Shown piece after piece: positions 7,838 to 7,975 of a stretch of DNA of 7,975 nt. The stretch spans positions 1-7,975 of the forward strand of contig JAJBTS010000357.1 in the NCBI GenBank assembly GCA_020860885.1, read 5' to 3'. A program made the translations under genes and the position numbers. The notes below the pieces were generated by a model that was given only the letters and a program-made list of their open reading frames with translations, searched no databases and was not told the origin of the DNA. This DNA is from Bacteroidales bacterium. GTDB taxonomy: Bacteria > Bacteroidota > Bacteroidia > Bacteroidales > Azobacteroidaceae. Position 1 is the first letter of the stretch. Each line of letters opens with the position of its first letter.

Positions 7838-7915
7838 TTATCGAATGCATTCGCAAAAAAAAGTATTAAAAAATAGGAATTGCATTCCTAAAAGAAATAG
7901 ATATTTTTTTCTCAT
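7838..7915 (-). pseudogene. Detached 5' end (signal peptide) of the small exported-protein gene
   Basis: ATG at 7913-7915 opens MRKKYLFLLGMQFLFFNTFF, a textbook signal peptide with a basic start and a long hydrophobic core. In the sequence as given it runs through a T8 tract into CECIR and a TAA at 7838-7840, so it encodes only 25 residues. Deleting a single T lets it continue as FFANAFDNSM into the body frame. This restores an A-x-A (ANA) cleavage site and a 113-residue product. The ATG is preceded by GGATAA, typical AT-rich Bacteroidota spacing. A signal peptide that ends exactly where the other frame supplies its cleavage site is strong evidence that both halves are one gene. Confidence 0.75.
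7855..7862. repeat. A8 homopolymer (T8 on coding strand) at the frameshift point
   Basis: Eight consecutive A on the plus strand lie inside the signal-peptide codons of the small gene. Seven would keep the 113-residue reading frame open; eight shift it to an early stop. Such tracts are prone to replication slippage, polymerase slippage and sequencing or assembly error. Confidence 0.85.
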
Positions 7916-7975
7916 TTATCCAGATTAATTAAAATATCCTTAAATATCTTTATGTGTGTATGTGTCATTCTATTG
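7916..7975 (-). other. Upstream region of the small-gene/giant-gene unit; no clear promoter
   Basis: These 60 bases are AT-rich and hold no gene. On the minus strand TAATCTGG is a poor match to the -7 consensus TAnnTTTG and has no -33 partner. GATATTT occurs twice close together, read on the minus strand from positions 7931-7948. The promoter may lie beyond the window. Confidence 0.3.

Noticed and set aside
7664..7876. Forward-strand 70-codon open frame antisense to the small gene
   Set aside because: The minus-strand reading yields a signal peptide, hydrophobic segment and basic tail; the plus-strand reading has no comparable structure.

Overview
The window looks like a piece of a Bacteroidota chromosome, most likely order Bacteroidales in or near the Dysgonomonas / Proteiniphilum / Parabacteroides relatives. 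The reasons are a very large secreted protein ending in a type IX secretion (T9SS) C-terminal sorting domain, AT-rich spacers without strong Shine-Dalgarno sites, and one TAnnTTTG-like promoter element. The genus is inference; the T9SS cargo assignment is well supported by sequence.

Layout from left to right. Positions 1-338 (+) hold the last ~112 codons of a histidine-kinase-type ATPase whose 5' part lies outside the window; it is distinctly AT-rich (about 30% GC by hand count). It converges on, and overlaps by 7 bp, a 126-codon minus-strand Fic-family remnant (332-712, about 40% GC). The remnant keeps the N-terminal inhibitory-helix region but has lost the whole catalytic core. A 94-bp spacer (713-806) carries three copies of GGGTAG/CTACCC, giving two alternative hairpins, and a possible promoter -7 element.

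Positions 807-7553 (-) are one gene of 2248 codons, 85% of the window. It encodes a signal peptide, four jelly-roll-like modules (each opening with an E-D/N-F motif and closing with a D-D motif) alternating with Ig-like domains, a PKD-like domain, a C-terminal region typical of large Bacteroidales T9SS cargo, and a T9SS sorting domain. Nineteen bases upstream on the same strand is a small gene (7573-7915). Its signal-peptide start is separated from its body by one extra base in a run of eight A (eight T on the coding strand). Removing one base joins a clean signal peptide to a 113-residue protein with a short C-terminal hydrophobic segment and an RRKR tail.

The small gene and the giant gene probably form one transcription unit read right to left: a small exported or membrane-anchored protein followed by a giant T9SS-exported surface or secreted protein. 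The two left-hand genes are unrelated to that unit and mark a rearranged junction. No RNA gene, insertion sequence or CRISPR array was seen. The points most worth a second look are the frameshifted small partner gene, the modular architecture of the giant protein, and the Fic/kinase junction.
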